The translations under genes and the position numbers were made by a program. Of a stretch of 59,461 nucleotides of DNA, positions 10,101-17,478 are shown in pieces. The notes under the pieces are model-generated. The model worked only from the letters and a program-made list of their open reading frames with translations. It had not been told where the DNA came from and made no database searches. Origin of the DNA: Blastocatellia bacterium (lineage in GTDB: Bacteria; Acidobacteriota; Blastocatellia; RBC074); the NCBI GenBank assembly GCA_016789725.1, contig JAEUQN010000003.1, forward strand, positions 1 to 59,461, written 5' to 3'. Each line of letters opens with the position of its first letter. Position 1 is the first letter of the stretch.

Positions 10101-10518
10101 GATGATTACGAACGAACTCGCAGGCAGCGGTGGCGATGCCCTGCCCTGGTATTTCAAGAAGCTGAAGTTAGGCCCGACGATTGGCAAACGTACGTGGGGT
10201 GGATTGGTGGCCTCAGCACGGATGCCAACCCTGATGGATGGCGGTTCAATCACCGCCCCCAACGGGGCACTCTACGGCTTGAATGGGCAATGGGAAGTTG
10301 AGAACTCCGGCATTCCCGTAGATATTGAGGTCGAATTCGATCCGGCCTTATGGCGGCAGGGCAAGGATCCGCAACTTGAAAAATCCGTCGAATATCTGCT
10401 GGAAGAATTGAGGAAGAATCCGCGTCCGAAATATCAACGCCCGCCCTTCCCGAACTATCACAACAAAGGCGTGGCGGCGGCAGAACCTAAAGCTTCGACG
10501 GAACCGAGGCAGAATTAA
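7120..10518 (+). CDS. exported tricorn-like S41 protease
   Basis: 1132 residues, close to archaeal tricorn in length. A signal peptide (1-20, ending GVAQ) sends it out of the cytoplasm, unlike archaeal tricorn. WD40/PD40-type propeller blades fill about 25-540, with repeated SPDG and SPDSK turns. A Glu/Lys/Pro/Ala-rich linker (about 545-600) follows, then the tricorn core with a PDZ-like part and the S41 catalytic part. The nucleophile is Ser1003 in NELAGSGGDALPW. His780 in ITIGHMYINGG and Glu1061 in VENSG match the tricorn His and Glu. The position of tricorn Ser745 is Gly here. Ribosome binding site AAAGG precedes ATG 7120. Likely degrades peptides in the periplasm. Confidence 0.92.
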   Translation: MKFLFLFASLLSLALPGVAQTASSATQLDNRTLFQKPTLSSTHIAFVYASDLWIVPRAGGDAKQLTTGVGTETDPFFSPDGSTIAFTGEYDGNVDVFTVPSTGGVPKRVTFHPGADQVIGWTNDGKQMLFSSGRNSYAGFPRLFTVSPNGGFPTEVPLPMAERGSLSPDGLQIAYEPLRQWQADWKRYRGGQQDVIWIAKLSDSTIERVPRQSSNDKAPMWVGDKVYFLSDRNGPVTLFAYDTKTKQVTQTLPNNSLDIKSASAFTTVEKNGVTATIAYEQFGSINLLDLKTNRTNKVNIRVAGDFPAVRPRYEKVGTRISNFAISPTGARAVFEARGEIITVPAEKGDPRNLTNTPGVMERDPSWSPDGKWVTYFSDEAGEYALHLRNQSGMGEVKKINLPPGFYSAPLWSPDSKKLAFNDHKVALWYLEIDKGLPVRVDANPVGLKNDVIDPDWSPDSKWLTYGKQLPNLQRAVFVYSLDTGKAQQLTDGMSDARYPIFDRSGKYLYFTASTNMGPTLGFLDMSAYPFNPTRSVYAMVLRNDLPSPLAPESDEEKVTDDKSAEDKKPEGSAATGTPAGARPSAPKPPEPVRIDVEDIDQRIIALPIPTRDFRRLIAGKANNLYILEAATAGGGGFGGFGQTLHKFDLEKRKLDKVMDGVGTFEISANGEKALYRQGANWFIKPLAAVGAPASPAAAGAGGGPLKVADMEVFIDPRAEWKQMYTEVFRGERDFFYDPNIHGLDLKAQEKKYEPYLQALAHRDDLNYLFREMLNDITIGHMYINGGDVPDPKRVPGGLLGCDYKIENNRYRFARVYNGENWNPNLRAPLTQPGINVKAGEYLLAVNGRNLTASDNVYQAFESTAGKNVLIRVGPNPDGAGSREVTVVPVAAEQSLRNLAWIEDNRRKVAQLSGGKLAYVYLPNTGQPGYDNFNRYYFSQTDKDGVVIDERFNGGGSAADYMVQMMSRVPLNGIWFRHGTQDLTTPAGAIFGPKAMITNELAGSGGDALPWYFKKLKLGPTIGKRTWGGLVASARMPTLMDGGSITAPNGALYGLNGQWEVENSGIPVDIEVEFDPALWRQGKDPQLEKSVEYLLEELRKNPRPKYQRPPFPNYHNKGVAAAEPKASTEPRQN

Positions 10519-10529
10519 GCTCTTGAAAA

Positions 10530-10559
10530 CAGGCGTTCAGCGTTAACGCTGAACGCCTG
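10530..10559. terminator. perfect 30-base palindrome between two rightward genes
   Basis: CAGGCGTTCAGCG, TTAA, then CGCTGAACGCCTG form an exact palindrome that begins 12 bases after the protease stop and ends 12 bases before the next ATG. It would make a very stable 13-pair hairpin. On the plus strand no T-run follows; on the minus strand TTTTC follows. It may stop transcription, protect the mRNA 3' end or be a mobile REP-like element. Confidence 0.5.
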
Positions 10560-10571
10560 ACCTAGAAACAA

Positions 10572-11588
10572 ATGACCACCCCCATTTACGAATTCGTTCA
10601 TCAGGTGGCGGATGAACGTCGCCAACAATTTCTCGCCAACCGTTGGTGGCATAGCATTGATTTAGGCAATGGATTTATTACTCCTGGCGCGATTCCTTTG
10701 GCCGAAATGCAGGCCAATTTTGCCTACCTGCAATTGCCTGAAGATTTGACGGGCAAACGGGTGTTGGACATCGGGTGCTGGGATGGATTCTATAGCTTTG
10801 AATGCGAGCGCCGTGGAGCCGAGGTGGTCGCCGTAGATTGCTGGCGTCCTGAAGGGTTCTTTCTGGCCCACGAAGCCCTTCGATCCCGCGTACAGTTTCA
10901 TGAGCTGAGCGTGTATCAGCTCTCGCGGGCAGAACTCGGCAAATTCGACATCGTCTTGTTTCTCGGCGTCTTGTATCACTTACGACATCCGTTATTGGCG
11001 TTGGAACGGGTTTGTGAAATGACAGATGATTTTGCCCTGATTGAAACGCACGTCATAGACAACGCTCGTGCGGCGAACTTTCCCGTCATTGAATTTTACG
11101 AATGGGATGAACTGGGCGGGCAATATGACAATTGGTGTGGGCCGAACACGGTCGGGCTGTTGGCCCTGACACGATCTGCCGGGTTTGTGCGCCCCGAAGT
11201 TTTACAACAACACGTTTCGCGGAGTGTCGTCAAAGCCTATCGTCATTGGGATCAGACCGTGAGCGAACCGGTCTCGTCTTTGCGTATTCGTGAAATCTCA
11301 AATGCTATTCACTTTCAGCCCTTCGTGCCTCAAACCGGACGGCACGCCTATGTTGCGATCTGGGTCGAAGGTTTGCCCTCAACGGTCAAACGCGAACAGT
11401 TGCGCGTTGAAATTGGCGGCTATGGAATTGCACCTTATTACGCGGGAATCGCCAAAGAACAATGGATTCAAATCAATGCCCCTCTGCCGCCCGGACTACC
11501 TATCGGAGAAGCATCGGCACGGGTCTCGTTTGAAGGTCAAACCTCCAATCAAGCCGCGATCAATGTTGTGGCTGGAACCACTTGGTAA
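10572..11588 (+). CDS. CmoB-like (DUF1698) class I SAM methyltransferase
   Basis: 338 residues. The N-terminal signature WWHSIDLGNGFITPG (25-39) and the SAM-binding motif VLDIGCWDGFYSFE (64-77) match the DUF1698 group that includes the tRNA wobble-uridine enzyme CmoB. The motif LFLGVLYHLRHP follows the SAM domain as in that group. Unlike CmoB, it has an extra C-terminal beta-rich domain (about 240-338) and no CmoA partner nearby. In other genomes such enzymes also act on small molecules or glycans, so a tRNA role is not assured. The stop codon abuts the stop of the convergent oxidoreductase gene with no gap. Confidence 0.85.
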   Translation: MTTPIYEFVHQVADERRQQFLANRWWHSIDLGNGFITPGAIPLAEMQANFAYLQLPEDLTGKRVLDIGCWDGFYSFECERRGAEVVAVDCWRPEGFFLAHEALRSRVQFHELSVYQLSRAELGKFDIVLFLGVLYHLRHPLLALERVCEMTDDFALIETHVIDNARAANFPVIEFYEWDELGGQYDNWCGPNTVGLLALTRSAGFVRPEVLQQHVSRSVVKAYRHWDQTVSEPVSSLRIREISNAIHFQPFVPQTGRHAYVAIWVEGLPSTVKREQLRVEIGGYGIAPYYAGIAKEQWIQINAPLPPGLPIGEASARVSFEGQTSNQAAINVVAGTTW

Positions 11589-12554
11589 TCAGTCACGATA
11601 AATTAGTTCTTCGATCCGCGCCACGTCGCGCCCAATTGCGCCATCCACGCGTGGTGAGCGATGCTCCAGAATCGCGTCTGTCAAATCAGCGATTGACGGC
11701 AATTGAATGTTGGCGTGTGGTGGATGCGCTTCGATCTGTTGTCTCTCTGCGGTGACGATACGTAAATCGCCTTGATTTAATTTTGTAATATGCAAAGACC
11801 CGTGTGAACCAAAAATGTCCAAAGTATCCTGACTTTCAAACGCCGCGTGTGTCACCGTCAACGTAGCCCGCACGCCATTCTCAAATTTCAGGAACGCCGC
11901 ACTCGAATCTTCAACTTCACGATCAAAGTACAGATTATCAACGAAGGCCTGAACATCCCGCACAGGTCCGAAAATACTGGTCAAAACCTCAATCCGGTGA
12001 CATCCAAAATCCATCATTGGGCCGCCGCCGGATTTGGCCTTGGTCAGAAACCAGTAGCGCGGATTGTCCGGTTGCATGGCGTTCCACTCGAACGCATTAA
12101 TTTGAGCGAGAATTGGTTTTCCAATCACACCAGCCGCGATCAGTTCTTTGACCCGTGCGATCACGGGATAAAAATGACGATAGTAGGCGACGCCCAACTT
12201 CACGCCATTCGCCTGACAGGCGGCGATCATTCGATCACATTCTTCGACCTGAAGGGCCATCGGCTTTTCACAGAGCACATGTTTGCCAGCCTCGGCTGCC
12301 GCAATCGTTTGCTCTGCATGCAAATGGACGGGGGTGGCAATGTAGACCGCTTCAATTTCAGGATCGGCCAATAATTCGCGCCAATCGGCATACCATTTAC
12401 GGGCACCGAATTGCTGCGCAAACGATTCGGCCAGTTCCGCCTGCGCACGACTGACACCAACAAAATCAATCTTCGGTAAATCACGTAATGCAGGCGCGAC
12501 TCGTTTTTGTGCAATATCTCCGCACCCAATCAATCCCCATCGAACTTTATTCAT
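11589..12554 (-). CDS. Gfo/Idh/MocA family NAD(P)-dependent oxidoreductase
   Basis: 321 residues. It has the Rossmann nucleotide motif GLIGCGDIAQKR (7-18) and the hallmark CEKPMA loop near residue 95, whose lysine is catalytic in this family. The C-terminal alpha/beta domain contains GGGPMMDFGCHRIEVL, with the catalytic-region Asp and His. Members oxidise or reduce sugars, inositols or biliverdin-like compounds. The substrate is not evident. It faces the CmoB-like gene tail to tail, and its promoter must lie in 12555-12600, just beyond the terminator of the metalloprotease gene. Confidence 0.93.
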   Translation of the reverse strand: MNKVRWGLIGCGDIAQKRVAPALRDLPKIDFVGVSRAQAELAESFAQQFGARKWYADWRELLADPEIEAVYIATPVHLHAEQTIAAAEAGKHVLCEKPMALQVEECDRMIAACQANGVKLGVAYYRHFYPVIARVKELIAAGVIGKPILAQINAFEWNAMQPDNPRYWFLTKAKSGGGPMMDFGCHRIEVLTSIFGPVRDVQAFVDNLYFDREVEDSSAAFLKFENGVRATLTVTHAAFESQDTLDIFGSHGSLHITKLNQGDLRIVTAERQQIEAHPPHANIQLPSIADLTDAILEHRSPRVDGAIGRDVARIEELIYRD

Positions 12555-12603
12555 TGCTTGTGACCCTCCTCAACGCGCAGCAAGATACCATTGTAGAGCG
12601 AGA

Positions 12604-12663
12604 TAAAAAAATGGGCTGGATTCATCGCCGCCAGAAGTGCGAGAACCAGCCCAGATTTTTTTT
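12604..12663. terminator. bidirectional intrinsic terminator
   Basis: TGGGCTGG (12612-12619) pairs with CCAGCCCA (12646-12653). On the minus strand seven T bases follow, and on the plus strand GATTTTTTTTT follows. It sits right after the stop of the leftward metalloprotease gene, so its main use is to end that transcript before the oxidoreductase gene. Confidence 0.8.
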
Positions 12664-12675
12664 ACGGGATCAACT

Positions 12676-15600
12676 CTATTGCGTGATCGTAAACGTTTGA
12701 CCCGCTATCGTCAGCGTCCCAGTTCTTGGAACACCAGTCAGATTCGGAGCAACAACGTACTCAACCATACTGCCTTCTCTGCTGCTTTGACGCGACAAGA
12801 TGGTGACCCAGGAAACATTGCTTACAGCTTCCCAGGCATCATCAACCATATTCACATCCAGCGTGCCTGAATTTTCCGAGGTCGGGACGGAAATGCTGAA
12901 CGCGGATAAGGGTAAAGTCAGGTTGGTCGTACCCGCCGACTGTGTCACGACGTGAGTTTGCCCGTTGATAATGATCGTTCCGGTTCGGGCTGCGCCAGTG
13001 TTGGCCCCAACGGAATACGTCACAGTCCCATTCCCAAACCCAAACGTCGAGCTTGTCACCGTGAGCCAGTTGACCGTCGAGGACACGCCCCAGAAGCAGA
13101 AAGTGGAACCGACTGTCACGGTGACACTTTGACTACTTGCGGTCGCGGCAACTGTGCGACTTAAAGGCGCAATGGTGAGGCTACATGCGTTCACGGTCTG
13201 CTGTGTGATCGTCACCGTCTGCCCCGCAATCTGCAAGGTTCCCGTCCGCTGTTGACCGGTAGAGTTTGCCTGGATGTTCAGGGTGACGACTCCATTGCCC
13301 GTGCCACTCGCACCGCTCGCAATCGTGATCCAGGCGGCATTGCTGGCGGCTGTCCACGCGCAATCTACGGCGCTGGCGGTCACAGTTAACGGAACCGTGC
13401 TGCTTAATGATCCAACTGTCAAGCTTGTGGCCGAAACATTAAATGCACACGTCCCACCACCGCCAGAACCTGCGGCCTGATTGATGGTGTAAGTCAGTCC
13501 TGCAATCGTGAGCGTTCCACTGCGAGCCGCACCGGAATTGGCCTGCACGCTGTAACTCACCGTGCCATTCCCGGTACCACTCGCGCCGTTGGTGATTTGA
13601 ATCCAATTCGCATTGCTCGCGGCAGTCCAACTACAATTCGAGGCTGACGCATTGACGTTGACACTTCCGGTATTCGCCGTCGCCACTACATTGGCACTCG
13701 AAGCCGATAGCCCGAAGGTACAAGCAACGGGTGCCGCCGCCTGATTGATGGTGTAGGTTCGTCCAGCTATGGTCAGCGTCCCACTGCGCGCCGCACCGGA
13801 ATTGGCCTGCACGCTGTAACTCACCGTTCCATTTCCGGTGCCACTTGCACCGCCTGTAATCTGGACCCAATTGACGTTGCTCACGGCAGTCCAGCTACAG
13901 TTTGTAGCGGATGCGATAACACCAACGCTGCCCGTGTTCGCCGTGGCAGCCACATTGGCGCTGGATGCCGATAAGTTGTAGGTACAAGCAGGTCCGGTTC
14001 CAGCCTGATTGATGGTAAAGGTTTGCCCTCCGACTGTAAGAGTACCTGTTCGCGCAGCTCCGTTATTCGTCGAGACGTTGTAATATATTGAGCCATTGCC
14101 TGTACCGCTGCTGCCAAACAAGATGGACACCCAATTCACATTACTCGTTGCAGTCCAGGCACAATTTGAAGCCGATGCCGTCACAGTGAGGATCGCAAGT
14201 CCGCCGGATGTCCCCGGATTGGCACTGGTGGGCGATAACGTAAAGCCACACGTCGGAGTGCCTGCGGCTTGATTGACCGTGAACGTTTGTCCGGCAATGG
14301 TCATGGTGCCACTGCGTGCGGCTCCAGTATTTGCCAACACATTGTAGTTGACGGCCCCATTGCCTGTGCCACTTGCGCCGCTGGTAATGACCAGCCACGA
14401 AGCATTGCTGACCGCCGTCCAGGTGCAATTGGTGGACGACGCCGAAACAGTTACGCTTCCGGTCGAAGCGGTAGCGGGAAATGAATTCGTGGCAAACGAA
14501 AGGGTAAATGAACAGCCGCTTTGATTGACCGTGAATGTTTGCCCGGCAATCGTGATCGTCCCACTACGACTCGCACCAGTGTTTGGCTCGACGGAGTAAT
14601 TCACCGATCCGTTTCCGGTCCCGCTCGCACCAGAAGAAATCGTGATCCAGGCCGCATTACTGGTCGCTGTCCAGGCACAGGTTGATTCAGAGGCAGTGAC
14701 GGTCACACTTCCCGTTCCGCCAGAGGTCCCGTAAGAAGCGTTGGTAGGAGACAACGTGTACGTACACGCTGGTTGTATCGTGCCAGAAACCCGATACCCA
14801 ATCGTTTCCAAAAGCCGAAGGTCATTGGCTGTCATTTCCTTGCGTTGGCCGGAGGACAGAGTCGGGTCCATGATGCCGATGTACACGCCCGTCAGCTCAT
14901 CTGCCTTCCAGTGGCTCGCCTGACGACCATCACCACCGGAGGCATCAGGTCGGCCCGTCGAACAAGCCAATTCGGGCTGGAAGTCGTAAAAGCGATGTTC
15001 TCCACCCGATGACAGGATGCGATTGGCAGCCGTAAACGTTTCGGTCGTAGTCCCCGGTCGGAAGCGAAACAAATCCCACGCCGTCAAAGCACGTGTAGCA
15101 AAAAACTGGAGTTCATATAGCCCCGAATTCGATGTGAATCCCAACGCGTGGCCCATTTCGTGAACGGCGACTGCATCGAAATCAATGGCCCCCGCCGTAA
15201 TGCCGTCGCGGGGATCAAAATCAAAGGTAAAGTTGGAATTGAAGCCAATCGTTGGCACACCCGAATTGGAAGCCGGATCAGCATCGGCGGGCAACAACCC
15301 AAAGGCGCGCTGCAACGGCGTCACAATACTGGTATTACTCACATCACCAATGTCTGTAGTCACACTGGCTCCACTCGGCAACGCATTGTAAAGCGATGTT
15401 TCGGCACCGCTGGAGGCGCTGGCGAGTAGGCTGGCACGAGTTTGCGAATAGCTAATCGTAGACGTGGGCGTGCTGGTGCTGCCAAGCACGCCGGACGGAT
15501 AAGTCTGACCAAATCGTGTCGGGCCGTAATCCACGTCCAGCACGATAGTAATTGGATTTTTGATTTGTGCTTCCCACTGCGCAGCAGCAAGAATAAACGC

Positions 15601-16089
15601 CGTTTTGGCTTGCGGGAAACTATCAAGCTGCGCCGTTGAGCGCAAAATAATCGTGAGGCCATTGGGTCCTTCTGATCTGGCTTCTAACCCAGCTCTTCCC
15701 ATCGCTTCCTGCCGCTCTGCCTGTGAAATTACGCGGAGCCGACGAGCCGGATTGAGATCGCGTTGCATCTCGGCTGTTTCAGCCGCTGTCATATCACGAC
15801 AGGTTGCTTTGTCTCCATCGGCGTACGTCACAAACCCTATTTCCTGAAATTCATTTTGGGCTGTTCGACCACCGATGACATCACGCGAACGGCCATCGCG
15901 TTGGCGCTCGTCCTGATCACGGCGTTGGCGTTCCGCTGGCGCGCGATCCTGCGAACTGGGGGAAGCTTTCTTTCCAGCCCCCATCACAGCAAACATTGAA
16001 AATGCTGAGATACTGAGCAAGCTAAGAAGCAGGAATAGCAAAAATTTTGATGATAACTTACGACGAAACAAAACCTTATTAATCAACAT
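12676..16089 (-). CDS. exported zinc metalloprotease with eight BACON repeats
   Basis: 1137 residues. The signal sequence or anchor is at about 12-36, followed by an Arg/Asp/Gln-rich low-complexity stretch (45-72). The protease domain carries HEMGHALGF at 310-318 (zinc ligands His310 and His314, general base Glu311), with a possible third ligand in ASHW near 393. From about 442 to the end run eight BACON-type beta-sandwich units of some 85 residues. Each has SNxxW, GxGNG and RxGTLTIAGQTFTI-like signatures. The first seven have a Cys pair that could form a disulfide; the last lacks it. BACON modules are thought to bind carbohydrate or mucin. The protein is probably secreted or surface-held and attacks glycoproteins. 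GAGGG precedes ATG 16089. Confidence 0.93.
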   Translation of the reverse strand: MLINKVLFRRKLSSKFLLFLLLSLLSISAFSMFAVMGAGKKASPSSQDRAPAERQRRDQDERQRDGRSRDVIGGRTAQNEFQEIGFVTYADGDKATCRDMTAAETAEMQRDLNPARRLRVISQAERQEAMGRAGLEARSEGPNGLTIILRSTAQLDSFPQAKTAFILAAAQWEAQIKNPITIVLDVDYGPTRFGQTYPSGVLGSTSTPTSTISYSQTRASLLASASSGAETSLYNALPSGASVTTDIGDVSNTSIVTPLQRAFGLLPADADPASNSGVPTIGFNSNFTFDFDPRDGITAGAIDFDAVAVHEMGHALGFTSNSGLYELQFFATRALTAWDLFRFRPGTTTETFTAANRILSSGGEHRFYDFQPELACSTGRPDASGGDGRQASHWKADELTGVYIGIMDPTLSSGQRKEMTANDLRLLETIGYRVSGTIQPACTYTLSPTNASYGTSGGTGSVTVTASESTCAWTATSNAAWITISSGASGTGNGSVNYSVEPNTGASRSGTITIAGQTFTVNQSGCSFTLSFATNSFPATASTGSVTVSASSTNCTWTAVSNASWLVITSGASGTGNGAVNYNVLANTGAARSGTMTIAGQTFTVNQAAGTPTCGFTLSPTSANPGTSGGLAILTVTASASNCAWTATSNVNWVSILFGSSGTGNGSIYYNVSTNNGAARTGTLTVGGQTFTINQAGTGPACTYNLSASSANVAATANTGSVGVIASATNCSWTAVSNVNWVQITGGASGTGNGTVSYSVQANSGAARSGTLTIAGRTYTINQAAAPVACTFGLSASSANVVATANTGSVNVNASASNCSWTAASNANWIQITNGASGTGNGTVSYSVQANSGAARSGTLTIAGLTYTINQAAGSGGGGTCAFNVSATSLTVGSLSSTVPLTVTASAVDCAWTAASNAAWITIASGASGTGNGVVTLNIQANSTGQQRTGTLQIAGQTVTITQQTVNACSLTIAPLSRTVAATASSQSVTVTVGSTFCFWGVSSTVNWLTVTSSTFGFGNGTVTYSVGANTGAARTGTIIINGQTHVVTQSAGTTNLTLPLSAFSISVPTSENSGTLDVNMVDDAWEAVSNVSWVTILSRQSSREGSMVEYVVAPNLTGVPRTGTLTIAGQTFTITQ
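12679..14766 (-). repeat. tandem BACON-coding repeats
   Basis: Eight units of roughly 250-270 bases encode residues 442-1137 of the metalloprotease. The two units encoded at about 13480-13735 and 13736-13975 are nearly identical in long stretches, including GTVSYSVQANSGAARSGTLT in both proteins. This points to recent duplication or gene conversion. Units near the C-terminus are more divergent. Confidence 0.85.
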
Positions 16090-16435
16090 ATTTCCCTCGG
16101 GTTAGAACCAGTAGTAAATCAAGCCAGTAGTAAATCAAGATTGATGTTTGTCAGAAATGCCGGTCAGGAAGCCAGTTAGAATGCCGCAAAATGAGGCTGC
16201 GATTCATCAGCCATCAAGTCGCAAACGAAACAACCTGAATGGAAATGCCGGACGAATCCAGGCGAGAAGGTGAGTTTGCAAGAGCCGATGTACTGTGATT
16301 TCTTCGCTGGCATAGTCAGAATATAGAGTCCACCTTCCCCTCGTCAACTCCTGTTGAAAGATATTCCGCTAAAATTATTTATGGAACTTTTTCTCTCCAC
16401 AGATGCAAAGTCAGTCAAAAGGAGATACTGACACG
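16090..16435. promoter_or_regulatory. 346-base divergent promoter region with a tandem 16-base repeat
   Basis: The gap separates the leftward metalloprotease gene and the rightward exported-protein gene. CCAGTAGTAAATCAAG occurs twice head to tail at 16108-16123 and 16124-16139, about 20-50 bases before the metalloprotease start, a place that suits a regulator site or a mRNA leader element. TTGAAA at 16354-16359 with TATTTA at 16376-16381 is a weak possible promoter for the rightward gene. I see no small gene in the gap. Confidence 0.4.
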
Positions 16436-17347
16436 ATGAAACTCTTACTAATGATTTCTTTGCTTACTTCAATGATCACGTTTGACCCCTTGCCGTCGCT
16501 TCCATTGCAGGACGATGCCCAAAAAGCCGTGCGCGCGCAGGAACTGCTCAAACAAACACGCGCGACATTAGGCTGTGAAAAGCTTAAATCGCTGTCATTC
16601 AATGGCGGCTACCGACAGGTCATGGGGGAAATGGAAATGGCCGGCGAAATCGAAATGGAGATGCTGTTGCCGGATAGTTTTTACAAAGCGGTAACCACCT
16701 CAATGATGGGTGCAGAGATCACACGAGTCGAAGCTGTTAATAGCGAAACGGCGTGGATGGATATGCGGAATTCCGCTCCCAGCGGTGGTGCCATTATGAT
16801 TCGGGCTGCCAACAATAATTCAACAATGGACGCCCAAAAAGCTCAAGAAATTGTCGTTCGACATGAATTCGCACGCTTCTTGCTGGGCTTTATCGCGACG
16901 GCACCTGCTTCGGCTCAACTGGAATACAGTTATGCAGGGATTGCCGAGGCACCGGATGGCAATGCCGACGTGATTGAGGTGAAAGGGCAGCTCGGATTCA
17001 ACGCTCAATTGTTTCTGGATCAAAAAACGCATTTGCCGTTAATGCTCAGTTACAAAGCCCGGAAACCTCGTGTGGTGACCCGCATGATGAGTGGGGGCAG
17101 TCCGGCGGATGTCAAAAAGCTAACGCCCGAAGAGATCGAAAAACACGCCAAAGAAGCGCGCGAAAAGGCCGAAGCCGAACCGCCCGTTGAGTATCAACTT
17201 CGATTCGAGGATTTTTCCGAAGAAGGCGGGGTAAAACTGCCGCATCGCATCTCGAAAACCATTGATGGCAAAATTACCGAAGAGTGGGACCTCAAGAAAT
17301 TCAAAATCAATCCTTCGATCAAGCCCAATAAATTTGAGAAAAAATAA
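16436..17347 (+). CDS. exported hypothetical protein, outer-membrane-lipoprotein-sorting-like
   Basis: 303 residues from ATG 16436. This start has AAAAGGAG 11 bases upstream and gives a hydrophobic leader (MKLLLMISLLTSMITF); the in-frame ATG at 16403 adds only a polar tail. The mature part has LolA-like beta-rich character with a Met/Glu-rich patch (about 60-80, MEMAGEIEMEMLLPDSF) and an acidic/basic helix (about 225-248). The fold resembles the exported protein at 1015-1842, and both end with a Lys-rich tail. No function can be assigned. It precedes the Oar-like receptor gene, possibly in one transcript. Confidence 0.75.
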   Translation: MKLLLMISLLTSMITFDPLPSLPLQDDAQKAVRAQELLKQTRATLGCEKLKSLSFNGGYRQVMGEMEMAGEIEMEMLLPDSFYKAVTTSMMGAEITRVEAVNSETAWMDMRNSAPSGGAIMIRAANNNSTMDAQKAQEIVVRHEFARFLLGFIATAPASAQLEYSYAGIAEAPDGNADVIEVKGQLGFNAQLFLDQKTHLPLMLSYKARKPRVVTRMMSGGSPADVKKLTPEEIEKHAKEAREKAEAEPPVEYQLRFEDFSEEGGVKLPHRISKTIDGKITEEWDLKKFKINPSIKPNKFEKK

Positions 17348-17478
17348 CGCCGGAAGAAAGCCGCTGGATCCAATCCGGCTTCAGCGGCCAAGCCCTCGCA
17401 ATCCACTGTTTCAAGATTTCAATGGGCCGTATCAATCGGCATTTTGATACCCAAAAATTCAACTTCAGCCTGACGCTT

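Noticed and set aside
12676..14800. Regular repeats that might suggest a CRISPR array
   Set aside because: The period is about 250-270 bases, the units are protein-coding BACON modules and there are no short identical repeats with unique spacers.
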